This document shows positions 36,666-45,368 of a DNA stretch of 64,000 nt, piece by piece; within the stretch, counting starts at the first letter, position 1, and every line of letters begins with the position of its first letter. Where the stretch lies: the NCBI RefSeq assembly GCF_002165625.1, contig NZ_NGNS01000001.1, positions 186,001 through 250,000 of the forward strand. Reading direction: 5' to 3'. A program made the position numbers and the translations under genes. The DNA is from Neiella marina. GTDB taxonomy: Bacteria; Pseudomonadota; Gammaproteobacteria; Enterobacterales; Neiellaceae. The notes below the pieces were generated by a model. It saw nothing but the letters and a program-made list of their open reading frames with translations, did no database searches and had not been told where the DNA came from.

Positions 36666-37589
36666 CTATTTATTATCCGTTTTGTTGTTTGCTGCACGTT
36701 TCGCTCGCGGGTGAGCCTGATCGTAGACTTTGGCTAAATGCTGAAAATCCAAGTGAGTGTAAACTTGCGTCGTGGAAAGGTTGGCATGACCCAGTAACTC
36801 CTGTACCGCTCGCAAATCACCGCTACTCTCAAGCATATGAGTAGCAAACGAATGGCGTAGCTTGTGGGGGTGAACCTTGGCATTAATGCCCTGTTCGATA
36901 CCAGCCTTAGCTAAGCGGCTTTGCACCGAGCGCTCGCTTATCCGCTGGCCTTGCTTGCTAACAAATAAAGCCGGCTGATCAGCCGGAGCAAAGTCATTGC
37001 GAAATTGCAACCAACGTTCAATGGCTTGAACAGCGGCTCGCCCCAATGGCGCCAAGCGCGTCTTACTCCCCTTACCGGTGACAGTCGCAACGCCGCTGTC
37101 AAAATCGATGTCGGTAAGGTCAAGTGCCGTCAACTCTGAGACCCTCAAACCACCGCCATAAAGCACTTCCATCATCGCCACATCGCGGGCACCAAGCGGA
37201 TCGTCGGTCGACGCTTGCAGCAACTGATTGACTTGGTCAACATCGAAGTTTTTCGGTAGCGGACGATTAACTTTTGGCGTTGTCACGCCCTGAGTGGGAT
37301 CGACACTCAGCCACTGCTGCCTAACGCCATAGAGAAAAAAACTGCGCAGCGTCGACATTTGTTGCGCCAAAGTCCGAGGTTTTTTGCCCTTTCGGTGCTG
37401 ACCGGCCAGCCACTGTTCGACATGCCGATTAACGACATCAGTCATCAGAGCCAAGCGCTGCTGCTCGGCCCAATCACAGAACTGGCCTAGGGTACGGCTG
37501 TAACTATCCAAGGTGCGCGAGCTGTATTGGCGCTCCACCCGCAGGTGTTGCAAAAAATCATCACAGCTCTGGCGCAAGGATTTAGCCAT
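36666..37589 (-). CDS. xerC: Tyrosine recombinase XerC
   Basis: 307 aa. Full catalytic set: Arg149 (RVSEL), Lys173, His242 and Arg245 (HKLRHSF), His268 (LGHANLSTTQ) and nucleophile Tyr277 (VYTHL). The N-terminal core-binding SAM-like domain covers about 1-100. XerC with XerD resolves chromosome dimers at dif near the terminus; this is a housekeeping recombinase, not a mobile-element integrase. The start overlaps the DUF484 stop by 8 bp. Confidence 0.97.
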   Translation of the reverse strand: MAKSLRQSCDDFLQHLRVERQYSSRTLDSYSRTLGQFCDWAEQQRLALMTDVVNRHVEQWLAGQHRKGKKPRTLAQQMSTLRSFFLYGVRQQWLSVDPTQGVTTPKVNRPLPKNFDVDQVNQLLQASTDDPLGARDVAMMEVLYGGGLRVSELTALDLTDIDFDSGVATVTGKGSKTRLAPLGRAAVQAIERWLQFRNDFAPADQPALFVSKQGQRISERSVQSRLAKAGIEQGINAKVHPHKLRHSFATHMLESSGDLRAVQELLGHANLSTTQVYTHLDFQHLAKVYDQAHPRAKRAANNKTDNK

Positions 37590-38289
37590 GGCGACGTTCG
37601 CGCAATTGCTTCAGCACCGCGCTTAGCAAAAGCCGCAACTGATCAAGCAATAAGACATCAAGATTAGGATTAAAATGGCTGCTATCGGTGCTGCCAAAGG
37701 CCAACAATATGGACTCGTCTTCTAACGTCATTAATGCGGCCGATTCTACGGGCTGGTCATCAAACAATAGCGCCTTGTCCATTTCGTTGAGTCGACCAAA
37801 GTAATAGGGTTGATGGCTCAAGCGTCGGTCAGCCAGCGCTTTTAACGCTTCATGATCGACAGGCTTGCGCCGAGGTACCCAATCTTGCTGGCCCGACAAC
37901 GGCCACATAGTAATGGCACTGAGCCCCAGCAGATCGGTCAGTATCTGCTGCACTTTTTGGTGAATCTCATTAATTGACTGGCAGGGCAGCAACGCCACAT
38001 AGAGCTGACAAAAACTGTTGTAAATCGCCTCGTTATGTTTGGCGATGGCCATTAACTCAGTAATTTCTTCACGCAACAGGGTGTTTTGCTCACGCAACTT
38101 GTCGAGCTGCCGATCCACTAGCGAAATACTGCCGCGTTGGGTGTGAGTAAAGCGGACATTGGCAAGCCAGTCACTCTGGCGCTCAAAGAACTGCGGATCC
38201 GCTTCTAAGTAAGCTTTGACTTGTTGATCATCCAAGCCGATTTGGAGCGGTTCAGCTGCTGCTGAATCTGACGTGGCATCATGACTCAT
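37582..38289 (-). CDS. DUF484 family protein
   Basis: 235 aa. DUF484 proteins (E. coli YigA is a member) are always found next to xerC and dapF. The opening [19 protein letters not shown] and the [14 protein letters not shown] coiled coil are typical, followed by a GAF-like domain. No function is established; an accessory role to XerC or to regulation of the cluster is inference. Its ATG overlaps the dapF stop by 4 bp (ATGA) and its end overlaps xerC. Confidence 0.93.
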   Translation of the reverse strand: MSHDATSDSAAAEPLQIGLDDQQVKAYLEADPQFFERQSDWLANVRFTHTQRGSISLVDRQLDKLREQNTLLREEITELMAIAKHNEAIYNSFCQLYVALLPCQSINEIHQKVQQILTDLLGLSAITMWPLSGQQDWVPRRKPVDHEALKALADRRLSHQPYYFGRLNEMDKALLFDDQPVESAALMTLEDESILLAFGSTDSSHFNPNLDVLLLDQLRLLLSAVLKQLRERRHG

Positions 38290-39116
38290 ATGTTAATGGT
38301 TCCATCGTAAACATGCTTTGCCGGGCCGGTCATGCGCACCGGATGGCTGTCGCTGTCACAGCGGATCTGCAAGGTACCGCCCGGTAAGTCTACTTTCACT
38401 CGCTTATCCAACAAGCCAAATTTCTGACCAACAACAACCGCTGCGCAAGCACCAGTGCCACAGGCTAGTGTTTCTCCAACACCGCGCTCATACACTCGCA
38501 ACCGCACGTGACCACGATTCATGACTTGCATAAAGCCAGCGTTGACCCCTTCGGGAAATCTCGAGTGCTGCTCAATCGCAGGTCCCAAGGTGTCGATATC
38601 TAAGTTTTTCAAGTTATCAACAATGGTCACGCAATGTGGGTTCCCCATCGAAACGGCACCCACTTTGAGCTGTTGGCCAGCCACATCTAGCATGTAGTGC
38701 TCGGCAAGCTCATCAGCTGCGAACGGCACGTCCTGAGGTTGCCAAATGGGCTTACCCATGTTGACCGATACCGTGCCGTCGCGCTCAACTTGCAGCAAAA
38801 TATTGCCTTTGGCAGTACTGACGCCAATACGATGTTTGCTCGTTAAGCCTTTGATGCGAACAAACCGAGCGAAACAGCGGGCACCATTACCACATTGCTC
38901 CACTTCAGAGCCATCGGCATTAAAAATACGGTAGTGGAAATCCATATCAGGATCATATGGCGGCTCAACGACCAGCAACTGGTCGAAGCCAACCCCGAAA
39001 TTACGATCGGCCAAGCGGCGGATCTGATCGGGCGACAGGTATTGGTTCTGGGTAACGTTGTCGATGACCATAAAATCGTTACCCAGACCATGCATTTTAG
39101 AAAACTCTAGCGGCAT
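38286..39116 (-). CDS. dapF: Diaminopimelate epimerase DapF
   Basis: 276 aa. PLP-independent epimerase that converts LL- to meso-diaminopimelate for lysine and peptidoglycan. The two acid/base cysteines are Cys75 ([10 protein letters not shown]) and Cys219 (ACGTGACAA). The N-terminus ([17 protein letters not shown]) is canonical. The next gene in the operon overlaps by 4 bp; lysA lies 35 bp upstream and uses its product. Confidence 0.98.
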   Translation of the reverse strand: MPLEFSKMHGLGNDFMVIDNVTQNQYLSPDQIRRLADRNFGVGFDQLLVVEPPYDPDMDFHYRIFNADGSEVEQCGNGARCFARFVRIKGLTSKHRIGVSTAKGNILLQVERDGTVSVNMGKPIWQPQDVPFAADELAEHYMLDVAGQQLKVGAVSMGNPHCVTIVDNLKNLDIDTLGPAIEQHSRFPEGVNAGFMQVMNRGHVRLRVYERGVGETLACGTGACAAVVVGQKFGLLDKRVKVDLPGGTLQIRCDSDSHPVRMTGPAKHVYDGTINI

Positions 39117-39151
39117 GAATGCAATATTCTAATTCAATCTATGGCGCTAGT

Positions 39152-40405
39152 TTACGGCAGCACTACCTCTCCTTTCCATAGTTCTGCGTAGGTTTCGCGT
39201 CGCCGGATCTCAATTGTTTCGTCACCATCGACTAAAATCTCCGGCGGACGAGGTCTTGAATTGTAGTTTGACGACATGCAAAAACCGTATGCACCGGCCG
39301 AGCGCACCACTAGCAAATCATCTTCTGCAATCGCTAACTCTCTGTCTTTACCCAAGAAATCACCAGTTTCGCAAACCGGGCCAACGACATCATAAAGCGC
39401 AGAATCTCGCTCTAAGCTCCGATCGACCGGTTCAATCGCCTGATAAGCACTGTAGAGCGAAGGGCGAATCAGATCGTTCATTGCCGCATCAACAATAGCG
39501 AAGTGTTTCGCTTCAGTAGGCTTGAGGAATTCAACTTTGGTCAGCAAAACGCCAGCATTAGCAGCAATCGCCCGGCCCGGTTCAAATACCAGTTTGAGAT
39601 GGGGGCGGTCAGCTAAGCGCTCGCGCAATGCCGCAGCATACTCACTTGGATGTGGCGGTTGCTCACCATCGTATGGCACACCTAAACCGCCGCCAACATC
39701 CAAATGCTCAATGACGATGCCTTCAGATGCAAGCTGATCGATCAGTACTAACAAGCGGTCAAGCGCTTCTAAAAACGGCGCTAATTCGGTGAGCTGAGAG
39801 CCAATATGGCAATCGACTCCAATCACTTTCAACTGCGGGTATGCCGCCGCTTGGCGATAAACTTCAGGGGCCTGCTCGATGGCAATACCAAACTTGTTTT
39901 CTTTCAGACCAGTTGAGATGTATGGGTGAGTGCCAGCATCAACATCTGGATTTACCCGCACCGAAATTGGCGCTACTTTTTTTAGTCGCTCAGCCACCTT
40001 GGCAATGCGATGCAACTCAGGCTCAGATTCAACATTAAAACAGCCAACCCCGACCTCGAGCGCGTATTCAATCTCTTCAACCGTTTTACCGACACCAGAG
40101 AACACGACTTTGGTTGGGTCGCCACCGGCTTCAAGCACACGAGCCAACTCACCACCAGAGACAATATCAAAGCCCGAACCCAGCTTTGCTAGCACACTCA
40201 ATATGGCTAAATTGGAGTTAGCCTTGACCGCATAACACACCAAATGAGGGTGATCGCCAGCAGCATCATCAAACGCTTTCCAGTGACGCTCTAAGGTAGC
40301 GCGTGAATACACATAACAAGGGGTGCCGTAAGTTTCGGCAATAGCGGCAACGGGAACCTGTTCAGCAAACAGTTGGCCGTTGTCCTGATAATTAAAATGG
40401 TCCAA
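39152..40405 (-). CDS. lysA: Diaminopimelate decarboxylase LysA
   Basis: 417 aa, PLP-dependent fold III enzyme that decarboxylates meso-diaminopimelate to L-lysine. PLP lysine is Lys61 (CYAVKANSN); HIGSQ and the GGGLGVPY loop bind the cofactor phosphate; ETGDF and the FCMSSNYNSRPRP end complete the active site across the dimer. It stands between lptM and dapF, the common gammaproteobacterial order. Confidence 0.98.
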   Translation of the reverse strand: MDHFNYQDNGQLFAEQVPVAAIAETYGTPCYVYSRATLERHWKAFDDAAGDHPHLVCYAVKANSNLAILSVLAKLGSGFDIVSGGELARVLEAGGDPTKVVFSGVGKTVEEIEYALEVGVGCFNVESEPELHRIAKVAERLKKVAPISVRVNPDVDAGTHPYISTGLKENKFGIAIEQAPEVYRQAAAYPQLKVIGVDCHIGSQLTELAPFLEALDRLLVLIDQLASEGIVIEHLDVGGGLGVPYDGEQPPHPSEYAAALRERLADRPHLKLVFEPGRAIAANAGVLLTKVEFLKPTEAKHFAIVDAAMNDLIRPSLYSAYQAIEPVDRSLERDSALYDVVGPVCETGDFLGKDRELAIAEDDLLVVRSAGAYGFCMSSNYNSRPRPPEILVDGDETIEIRRRETYAELWKGEVVLP

Positions 40406-40447
40406 AAAGTACTCCTTGAGATTCTGGTGCCAGTGGGGTCAAGGCCC

Positions 40448-40612
40448 TTAAGCTGGCTCGGTCGCTGGTTGCTCAGGCTCGTCAGTCGGCTGAGGTTGTT
40501 GCTGAGGCTCTTCAGGCAAATAAAGTGGCCCCTTCTGACCACAGCCTGAAAGACTAAACATTAAGGCCAGCAAAGCTGCCCCTACCAGTCGTGACCGCAG
40601 ATTGTTCCGCAT
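40448..40612 (-). CDS. lptM: Small lipoprotein LptM (YifL)
   Basis: 54 aa, short enough to be easily missed. The signal peptide (MRNNLRSRLVGAALLALMFS) ends in lipobox LSGC (Cys24), followed at once by the family hallmark GQKGPLYLP. The rest is a Pro/Gln/Glu-rich tail. LptM is an outer-membrane lipoprotein that helps the LptD/LptE lipopolysaccharide translocon to mature and form correct disulfides. It starts the lysA-dapF-xerC-uvrD operon, 42 bp before lysA, as in E. coli, and is divergent from cyaY. Confidence 0.92.
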   Translation of the reverse strand: MRNNLRSRLVGAALLALMFSLSGCGQKGPLYLPEEPQQQPQPTDEPEQPATEPA

Positions 40613-40653
40613 CTGTTTCCACTCTCAGTTATAGAAATTGTCAGAATGGCCTC

Positions 40654-40659
40654 TATAAT
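40654..40659 (+). promoter_or_regulatory. Possible cyaY promoter -10 box
   Basis: Perfect TATAAT in the 86-bp lptM/cyaY gap, about 40 bp before the cyaY start, but with no clear -35 at the right spacing. Confidence 0.35.
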
Positions 40660-40698
40660 CGCACTCAAATCAACAATTGCAACCATTGTGACTGATCT

Positions 40699-41013
40699 AT
40701 GAACGACACCGAATTTCATACCCTGATTGATGAGCAGCTGAACGCCATTGAAGAGCAACTTGACGAAATCGATGCCGATATCGATTACGAGATGATGGCA
40801 GGTATTTTGACCATTGATTTTGCCGATGGCTCAAAGGTGATTATTAACCGCCAAGAGCCGGTGCATCAGCTGTGGCTGGCGACACGCAAAAACGGCTATC
40901 ACTTTAACTATGTTGATGGTGCTTGGCTGGATGATCGAACTGGCGAGAACTTTCTCGATATTTTCAACAACGCTTGCAGCGAACAAGCTGGCGAGCCGAT
41001 TAAGATTCGCTAA
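40699..41013 (+). CDS. cyaY: Bacterial frataxin CyaY
   Basis: 104 aa. The acidic N-terminal helix (ALEEQLDEIDADIDYE-type ridge), followed by LTIDFADGSKVIINRQEP and QLWLATRKNGYHFNY, is the frataxin fold. CyaY binds iron on its acidic ridge and tunes the cysteine desulfurase IscS during Fe-S cluster assembly. It is divergent from lptM and convergent with cyaA, overlapping the cyaA stop by 4 bp, the same arrangement as in E. coli. Confidence 0.96.
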   Translation: MNDTEFHTLIDEQLNAIEEQLDEIDADIDYEMMAGILTIDFADGSKVIINRQEPVHQLWLATRKNGYHFNYVDGAWLDDRTGENFLDIFNNACSEQAGEPIKIR

Positions 41014-43511
41014 AGGTTGACTGACTGCGACACGCTGCCGCCGGCACCGTAAGGCAAGATGTGCTTACTGCCGTTACGTTCGACGATTTCGTAGAACTGC
41101 GGCAGGTTGAAGTTCACTTTTTGCTCCTCTTCATCGCTTTGTTGTTGTCTTGACGATGAGTAGAAACGATTGACACTTTGCACCAGCTCTTCTTTCGAAC
41201 CTTTGAAGTGTTCATACAGCTCAACCTGATTGGCCTCATCAACCACATAGATGTTGAAGCCTTCTAAGCCCTGCTCAAAAAAGAACTGCACCAAGCCTTC
41301 ACTAGCATGGTTTTCGACGATAGTTGGCGCAACGCTATCGGCCGACTCACCTGAAGCATGATCACGACCGCCAATCTTGTTGTGAGAAATATGGCGATAA
41401 AAATCGACCGGATTTTCTAACTTATGTTTGTAAACCGAGCGCCGCTCAAAGAACAAACCATGGCGCTCGCCACCGAGGGTAAACAGCCGGTAATCGGAAC
41501 CTGAACCTGAGCGATCCAGACGCATCGTCATGCAATCGAGCAGTACCTGGCGGACTTGCTGGCCGATCAAATTTGGGTTTTGTTGTGAGTAGCAAAACAC
41601 ATCACTGCGCATCGGTATGTTTGCTTGCTTGTGCATTTTCGATGTCAGCATCACCATGCAATCAAGAATCGCTTCGTTACCAGCGAAATGGTAACTGTGA
41701 ATCTCATTCCAGCTACTGACAAACAACATATCAATGCTTTGAACCAAATTTTCTTCGTCGTCGCCAAGGCTAAAGATGCTATGGCTCTCTGGCGTGGCAT
41801 CAAGTGGCAACTCGTGGTCAGCATACGCCTGCGGATGAGATAAGTTAACGAACAGCATCAATTGACGAATTTCGCTGGGCTTACTGAGCTCTTCCTTGCG
41901 CGTGGCAGCAAAAGTGACCGGCATCGCCGAACTTAGATCACGCACCATGCGGCGCACTGCATCAACCGTGATATTGCTATCCGGCGCATGAATATTGATT
42001 TGCGTCGTAGGGTTAACAATGCCATTGAAATAGGCCCACGCTAACAGCTTGGATAAATGATCGGTGTGTTTCTGATGCTTCGCACCAATCATACTACTGG
42101 CCCGTAATGGCGTTTTATACAGATACCAGCCCGCAGGATTGTGGCGGCCTTCTGGCACCTGAACCAAGGTGATAACCGGTTCAAACAAGCTCGGCGCAAT
42201 ATTTGGGTTAATGAGGTCAACCTTACTCGGCGTCATCTCAAACGACGCATACAGTTTGCGCGATAGCACCCCGATGTCTTCCGGGTTAATGGCTTCACTG
42301 ATTTGATTACGGCGGGCAAATTCAATCAATTTGCGGAACCCGACCATCAAGGCTTCAAGAACCTCGCGGTAAGCTTTTCTGACGTGCTCGACTTTCCATT
42401 GTTCACGACGATCAAGCTCGACCAATAGCTCATGCTGCCAATGCCAATCAGACATCAGGTAGCGTAAGCCAATCACCTGCCAATTGAGCTCTTCGACAGG
42501 TTGGCTCAGCAACATACAGGTCTTGAGATAGAAACAGCGCCGCGCTAAGTCCAATCGCGCCCAGTCATTCTGCTCGCGCAAATAGTCGCTGACGCGTTCC
42601 AATACTAAACGGTAACTATCCAACCCCAACGGGTCACAACAACCATCCATCCAGCTCTGTTTGAACTCGTGGCACAGCAAACTGGTGTTAGGGTACTGGT
42701 GTGAATAGGATTCCAGCAGTAAGGTTTTGAGAACCGCTTTAAAGGGCGAATCGATGCCCTTATAGAGCTGCCACAATGCTGCGCCGAAATACTCTTCCGC
42801 AGGAACGCGAGCAATGCCGCCCAAATCGACCCAGTCGCGTGGATCCATCAGCTGCTGATCAAACAGTGCCGCGACATATTCAGCATACTGCTCTTCGCAA
42901 TCAACCGGCACCAAAAACCAAACCAAATTACAACCGGCCAAGCGAACACAAGAGCGATAAAACTCGTCGAGTAGCAGCCAGTTTTGAGTCGAGCCACAGT
43001 TATCTTTGGTTACCACTTGTTGGCGGCTACGCACAAATTGCTCGGGATCGACCAAGAAGAAATTCGCCTCAATACCCATTTGGGCGGACCAGGCCGTTAT
43101 CTTCTGACATTTCTGCTCCAGCAACATGCGCTGATGAGCATTCAGATTGGAATCGTAAATCACCCAAACATCGAGGTCAGAATCACAACACTGGCCCAAC
43201 GATGCAGTACTGCCCATACAGAACACACCGAGAATAGCGCTGTCATCGGTCAGTTCGGGGCGAAAATGCTCCCATTCAGACAAGTAGCGGCGCTGGGTTT
43301 CCAGCAAGTGATAATTTTGAATACCAGCAGGGCAGCTACCACCAACGTAGCCTGGCAAATCAGGGTGATTGAAATGCAATAGCGGCGCAATCAACTCAAA
43401 GACTTTAAGGCCGGATTCGGTGAGGATAAGACGCGCACGATTGAGGCGCTGCTGATTAAGCGCTTCAAGTCGAGCGATACGTTGCTCGATTTCAATACCA
43501 TTGGTATCCAT
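41010..43511 (-). CDS. cyaA: Class I adenylate cyclase CyaA
   Basis: 833 aa, near the 848 aa of E. coli. The N-terminal catalytic half carries the nucleotidyltransferase signature GS (100-101) with Asp112 and Asp114 (CCDSDLDVWV) for metal and ATP. The C-terminal half is the regulatory region answering to the glucose PTS (enzyme IIA-Glc). It makes cAMP for CRP, encoded at 3.9 kb. A CRP-like site and an inverted repeat lie upstream (43581-43629), consistent with feedback control. Divergent from hemC; the stop overlaps that of cyaY. Confidence 0.97.
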   Translation of the reverse strand: MDTNGIEIEQRIARLEALNQQRLNRARLILTESGLKVFELIAPLLHFNHPDLPGYVGGSCPAGIQNYHLLETQRRYLSEWEHFRPELTDDSAILGVFCMGSTASLGQCCDSDLDVWVIYDSNLNAHQRMLLEQKCQKITAWSAQMGIEANFFLVDPEQFVRSRQQVVTKDNCGSTQNWLLLDEFYRSCVRLAGCNLVWFLVPVDCEEQYAEYVAALFDQQLMDPRDWVDLGGIARVPAEEYFGAALWQLYKGIDSPFKAVLKTLLLESYSHQYPNTSLLCHEFKQSWMDGCCDPLGLDSYRLVLERVSDYLREQNDWARLDLARRCFYLKTCMLLSQPVEELNWQVIGLRYLMSDWHWQHELLVELDRREQWKVEHVRKAYREVLEALMVGFRKLIEFARRNQISEAINPEDIGVLSRKLYASFEMTPSKVDLINPNIAPSLFEPVITLVQVPEGRHNPAGWYLYKTPLRASSMIGAKHQKHTDHLSKLLAWAYFNGIVNPTTQINIHAPDSNITVDAVRRMVRDLSSAMPVTFAATRKEELSKPSEIRQLMLFVNLSHPQAYADHELPLDATPESHSIFSLGDDEENLVQSIDMLFVSSWNEIHSYHFAGNEAILDCMVMLTSKMHKQANIPMRSDVFCYSQQNPNLIGQQVRQVLLDCMTMRLDRSGSGSDYRLFTLGGERHGLFFERRSVYKHKLENPVDFYRHISHNKIGGRDHASGESADSVAPTIVENHASEGLVQFFFEQGLEGFNIYVVDEANQVELYEHFKGSKEELVQSVNRFYSSSRQQQSDEEEQKVNFNLPQFYEIVERNGSKHILPYGAGGSVSQSVNL

Positions 43512-43580
43512 CAGCTCACCACAACCCGGTGACAGGGATAACTAACTAAATGGCAACAAAACGGCGACATAAATAGGCTG

Positions 43581-43629
43581 GTACCTTGGGTAAAACGTGA
43601 TCATGCTAACAACTTAACACCCCAAGGTA
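43581..43629. repeat. Inverted repeat between cyaA and hemC
   Basis: TACCTTGGG (43582-43590) and CCCAAGGTA (43621-43629), perfect 9-bp arms with a 30-bp centre that contains the CRP-like site. Downstream, TACCA (43635-43639) could pair with TGGTA (43579-43583), and a near-palindrome with AAGCTTGGG follows at about 43640. No T-tract, so not an obvious terminator. Confidence 0.6.
43596..43611. promoter_or_regulatory. CRP-like binding site upstream of cyaA and hemC
   Basis: CGTGA-N6-TAACA, four of five matches in each half to TGTGA-N6-TCACA, with correct 6-bp spacing. It lies 85 bp from the cyaA start and 90 bp from the hemC start. CRP repression of cyaA is known in E. coli, so the location fits. 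Confidence 0.4.
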
Positions 43630-43700
43630 AACTGTACCAAAGCTTGGGTCTGGGTAAGGGCAGTGATAGCATGTTGCTATGACGCTAAATGGAAAGTTAT

Positions 43701-44621
43701 ATGTCTCTGATCCGCATCGCCACTCGTAAAAGTCCGTTAGCCTTGTGGCAGGCTGAATATGTAAAAGCACAACTTCAACACTATCATCCGCAGCTTAAAG
43801 TCGAACTCGTTCCCATGGTGACCAAAGGCGACAAAATTCTTGATACGCCATTGGCCAAGATTGGTGGTAAGGGGCTGTTTATCAAAGAGTTGGAAGTGGC
43901 TATGTTGGAAGGAGAAGCTGACATCGCGGTACATTCAATGAAAGATGTACCGATGGAATTACCTGAACCTTTCAGCTTGCCGATTATCTGCCCACGAGAA
44001 AATAGCGCCGATGCCTTCGTCAGCAACGATTATCAAACCATCGATGCGTTGCCACATGGCGCCCGTGTTGGCACCTCTAGTTTACGACGCCAGTGCCAAC
44101 TCAAAGCATCTCGTCCTGACCTAGAGATCTTAGACTTGCGTGGCAATGTCGGTACCCGCTTGGGCAAGCTCGACAATGGTGAATATGACGCCATCATTCT
44201 AGCCAGTGCCGGCTTGATTCGGCTCGAAATGCCGGAACGAATCAAGCAACACCTGCCCCATAGTTTGTGCCTACCAGCTGCAGGCCAAGGTGCCGTTGGT
44301 ATTGAATGTCGCGAGGACGACCAAGCCACTCAAGCGCTGCTAGCACCACTACATTGTCAAACCACCGCCTTGTGTGTTCGCGCCGAGCGAGCAATGAACC
44401 GCCACTTAGAAGGTGGTTGCCAAGTGCCGATCGCTGGACAAGCCGCGCATCATGGTTCCCAGCTAACACTAACTGGCTTAGTGGGCAGTATGGACGGCCA
44501 GACCATACTCCGCTGTGTATTAAGCGGGCCGGCCTCAGAGCCAGAAGCACTAGGTATACAAGTCGCAGAAAAACTATTGGAGCTGGGCGCTAAGCCTCTG
44601 TTAGAAGGCTGCGCAGGCTAA
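43701..44621 (+). CDS. hemC: Hydroxymethylbilane synthase (porphobilinogen deaminase) HemC
   Basis: 306 aa from the ATG at 43701, chosen over 43689 because GGAAAG sits 4 bp before it. It joins four porphobilinogens into the linear tetrapyrrole hydroxymethylbilane. Cys240 (EGGCQVPI) anchors the dipyrromethane cofactor; [12 protein letters not shown] opens the protein, and STLRRQ-like SSLRRQ supplies substrate-binding arginines. First gene of hemC-hemD-hemX-hemY; the upstream gap is shared with cyaA, the E. coli layout. Confidence 0.97.
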   Translation: MSLIRIATRKSPLALWQAEYVKAQLQHYHPQLKVELVPMVTKGDKILDTPLAKIGGKGLFIKELEVAMLEGEADIAVHSMKDVPMELPEPFSLPIICPRENSADAFVSNDYQTIDALPHGARVGTSSLRRQCQLKASRPDLEILDLRGNVGTRLGKLDNGEYDAIILASAGLIRLEMPERIKQHLPHSLCLPAAGQGAVGIECREDDQATQALLAPLHCQTTALCVRAERAMNRHLEGGCQVPIAGQAAHHGSQLTLTGLVGSMDGQTILRCVLSGPASEPEALGIQVAEKLLELGAKPLLEGCAG

Positions 44622-44627
44622 GCTGCA

Positions 44628-45368
44628 ATGACTAAGGTACTGCTGACCCGCCCTGAGCAAGAATGCGACGAATTGCAGCAGTTGCTGGCTGCTGATGGCA
44701 TCGAGACCGTCAGCCAGCCACTATTTACCATACAGCCAGGGCGCCATTTGCAATTGCTAGCAGATATGCTGGCAGCCGCCGATAAGGTCATTGCCGTCAG
44801 CAAGCATGCCGTGTCATTCGCCAATCAACAGTTGGCGAGCTGTTGGCCGCACCGTTTGAGCTATTTTGCCGTCGGTCAGGCCACTCAAGGTATCTGGCAG
44901 CAAGTCGGTGTGAACGCTATTGCGCCGCAACAACAAACTAGCGAGGGTTTGTTGGTATTGCCGCAACTAACCGATGTAAACCAACAAAACATTGTTATTT
45001 TGCGTGGTCAAAGCGGCCGCGAACTGCTGGCTCAACAACTCTCCGAGCGTGGTGCCAAGGTAAACTACTGCGAGTGTTACCAAAGATCGGCAATTACTTT
45101 AAATTCCAGTCAGTTGGTTCCATACTGGCAACAACACATAAGCTATCTGATAGTCACCAGCGGAGAGCAATTGAGTCGTTTACAAGCGCTGTGCGATGAA
45201 TCACAGCAGAGGTGGCTATACTCAAACACGCTGATCACGGTAAGCCAGCGACTGGCAAATTTAGCCCGAACGATGGGCTTCAACCAAATCCTGATCAGTC
45301 CTAGCGCCAATAATCGGGCGCTAAAAGAGACATTGCTGACCGCGATGAACAAGGCTAAATCAATATGA
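44628..45368 (+). CDS. hemD: Uroporphyrinogen-III synthase HemD
   Basis: 246 aa. HemD cyclises hydroxymethylbilane with inversion of ring D to give uroporphyrinogen III. Sequence is poorly conserved in this family, but VLLTRPEQECDEL at the start, the ILRGQSGRELLAQQL block and the length are diagnostic together with position directly after hemC (6 bp). It overlaps hemX by 4 bp (ATGA). Confidence 0.92.
   Translation: MTKVLLTRPEQECDELQQLLAADGIETVSQPLFTIQPGRHLQLLADMLAAADKVIAVSKHAVSFANQQLASCWPHRLSYFAVGQATQGIWQQVGVNAIAPQQQTSEGLLVLPQLTDVNQQNIVILRGQSGRELLAQQLSERGAKVNYCECYQRSAITLNSSQLVPYWQQHISYLIVTSGEQLSRLQALCDESQQRWLYSNTLITVSQRLANLARTMGFNQILISPSANNRALKETLLTAMNKAKSI

Noticed and set aside
36666-37589. 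Tyrosine recombinase as a sign of a mobile element
   Set aside because: Residues, length and the dapF-DUF484-xerC-yigB-uvrD neighbourhood show chromosomal XerC; there are no att-like repeats or cargo genes.
42776-43237. 153-aa plus-strand ORF inside cyaA
   Set aside because: It lies wholly antisense to the conserved catalytic half of cyaA and has the Arg/Pro/Ser-rich composition of a shadow frame.
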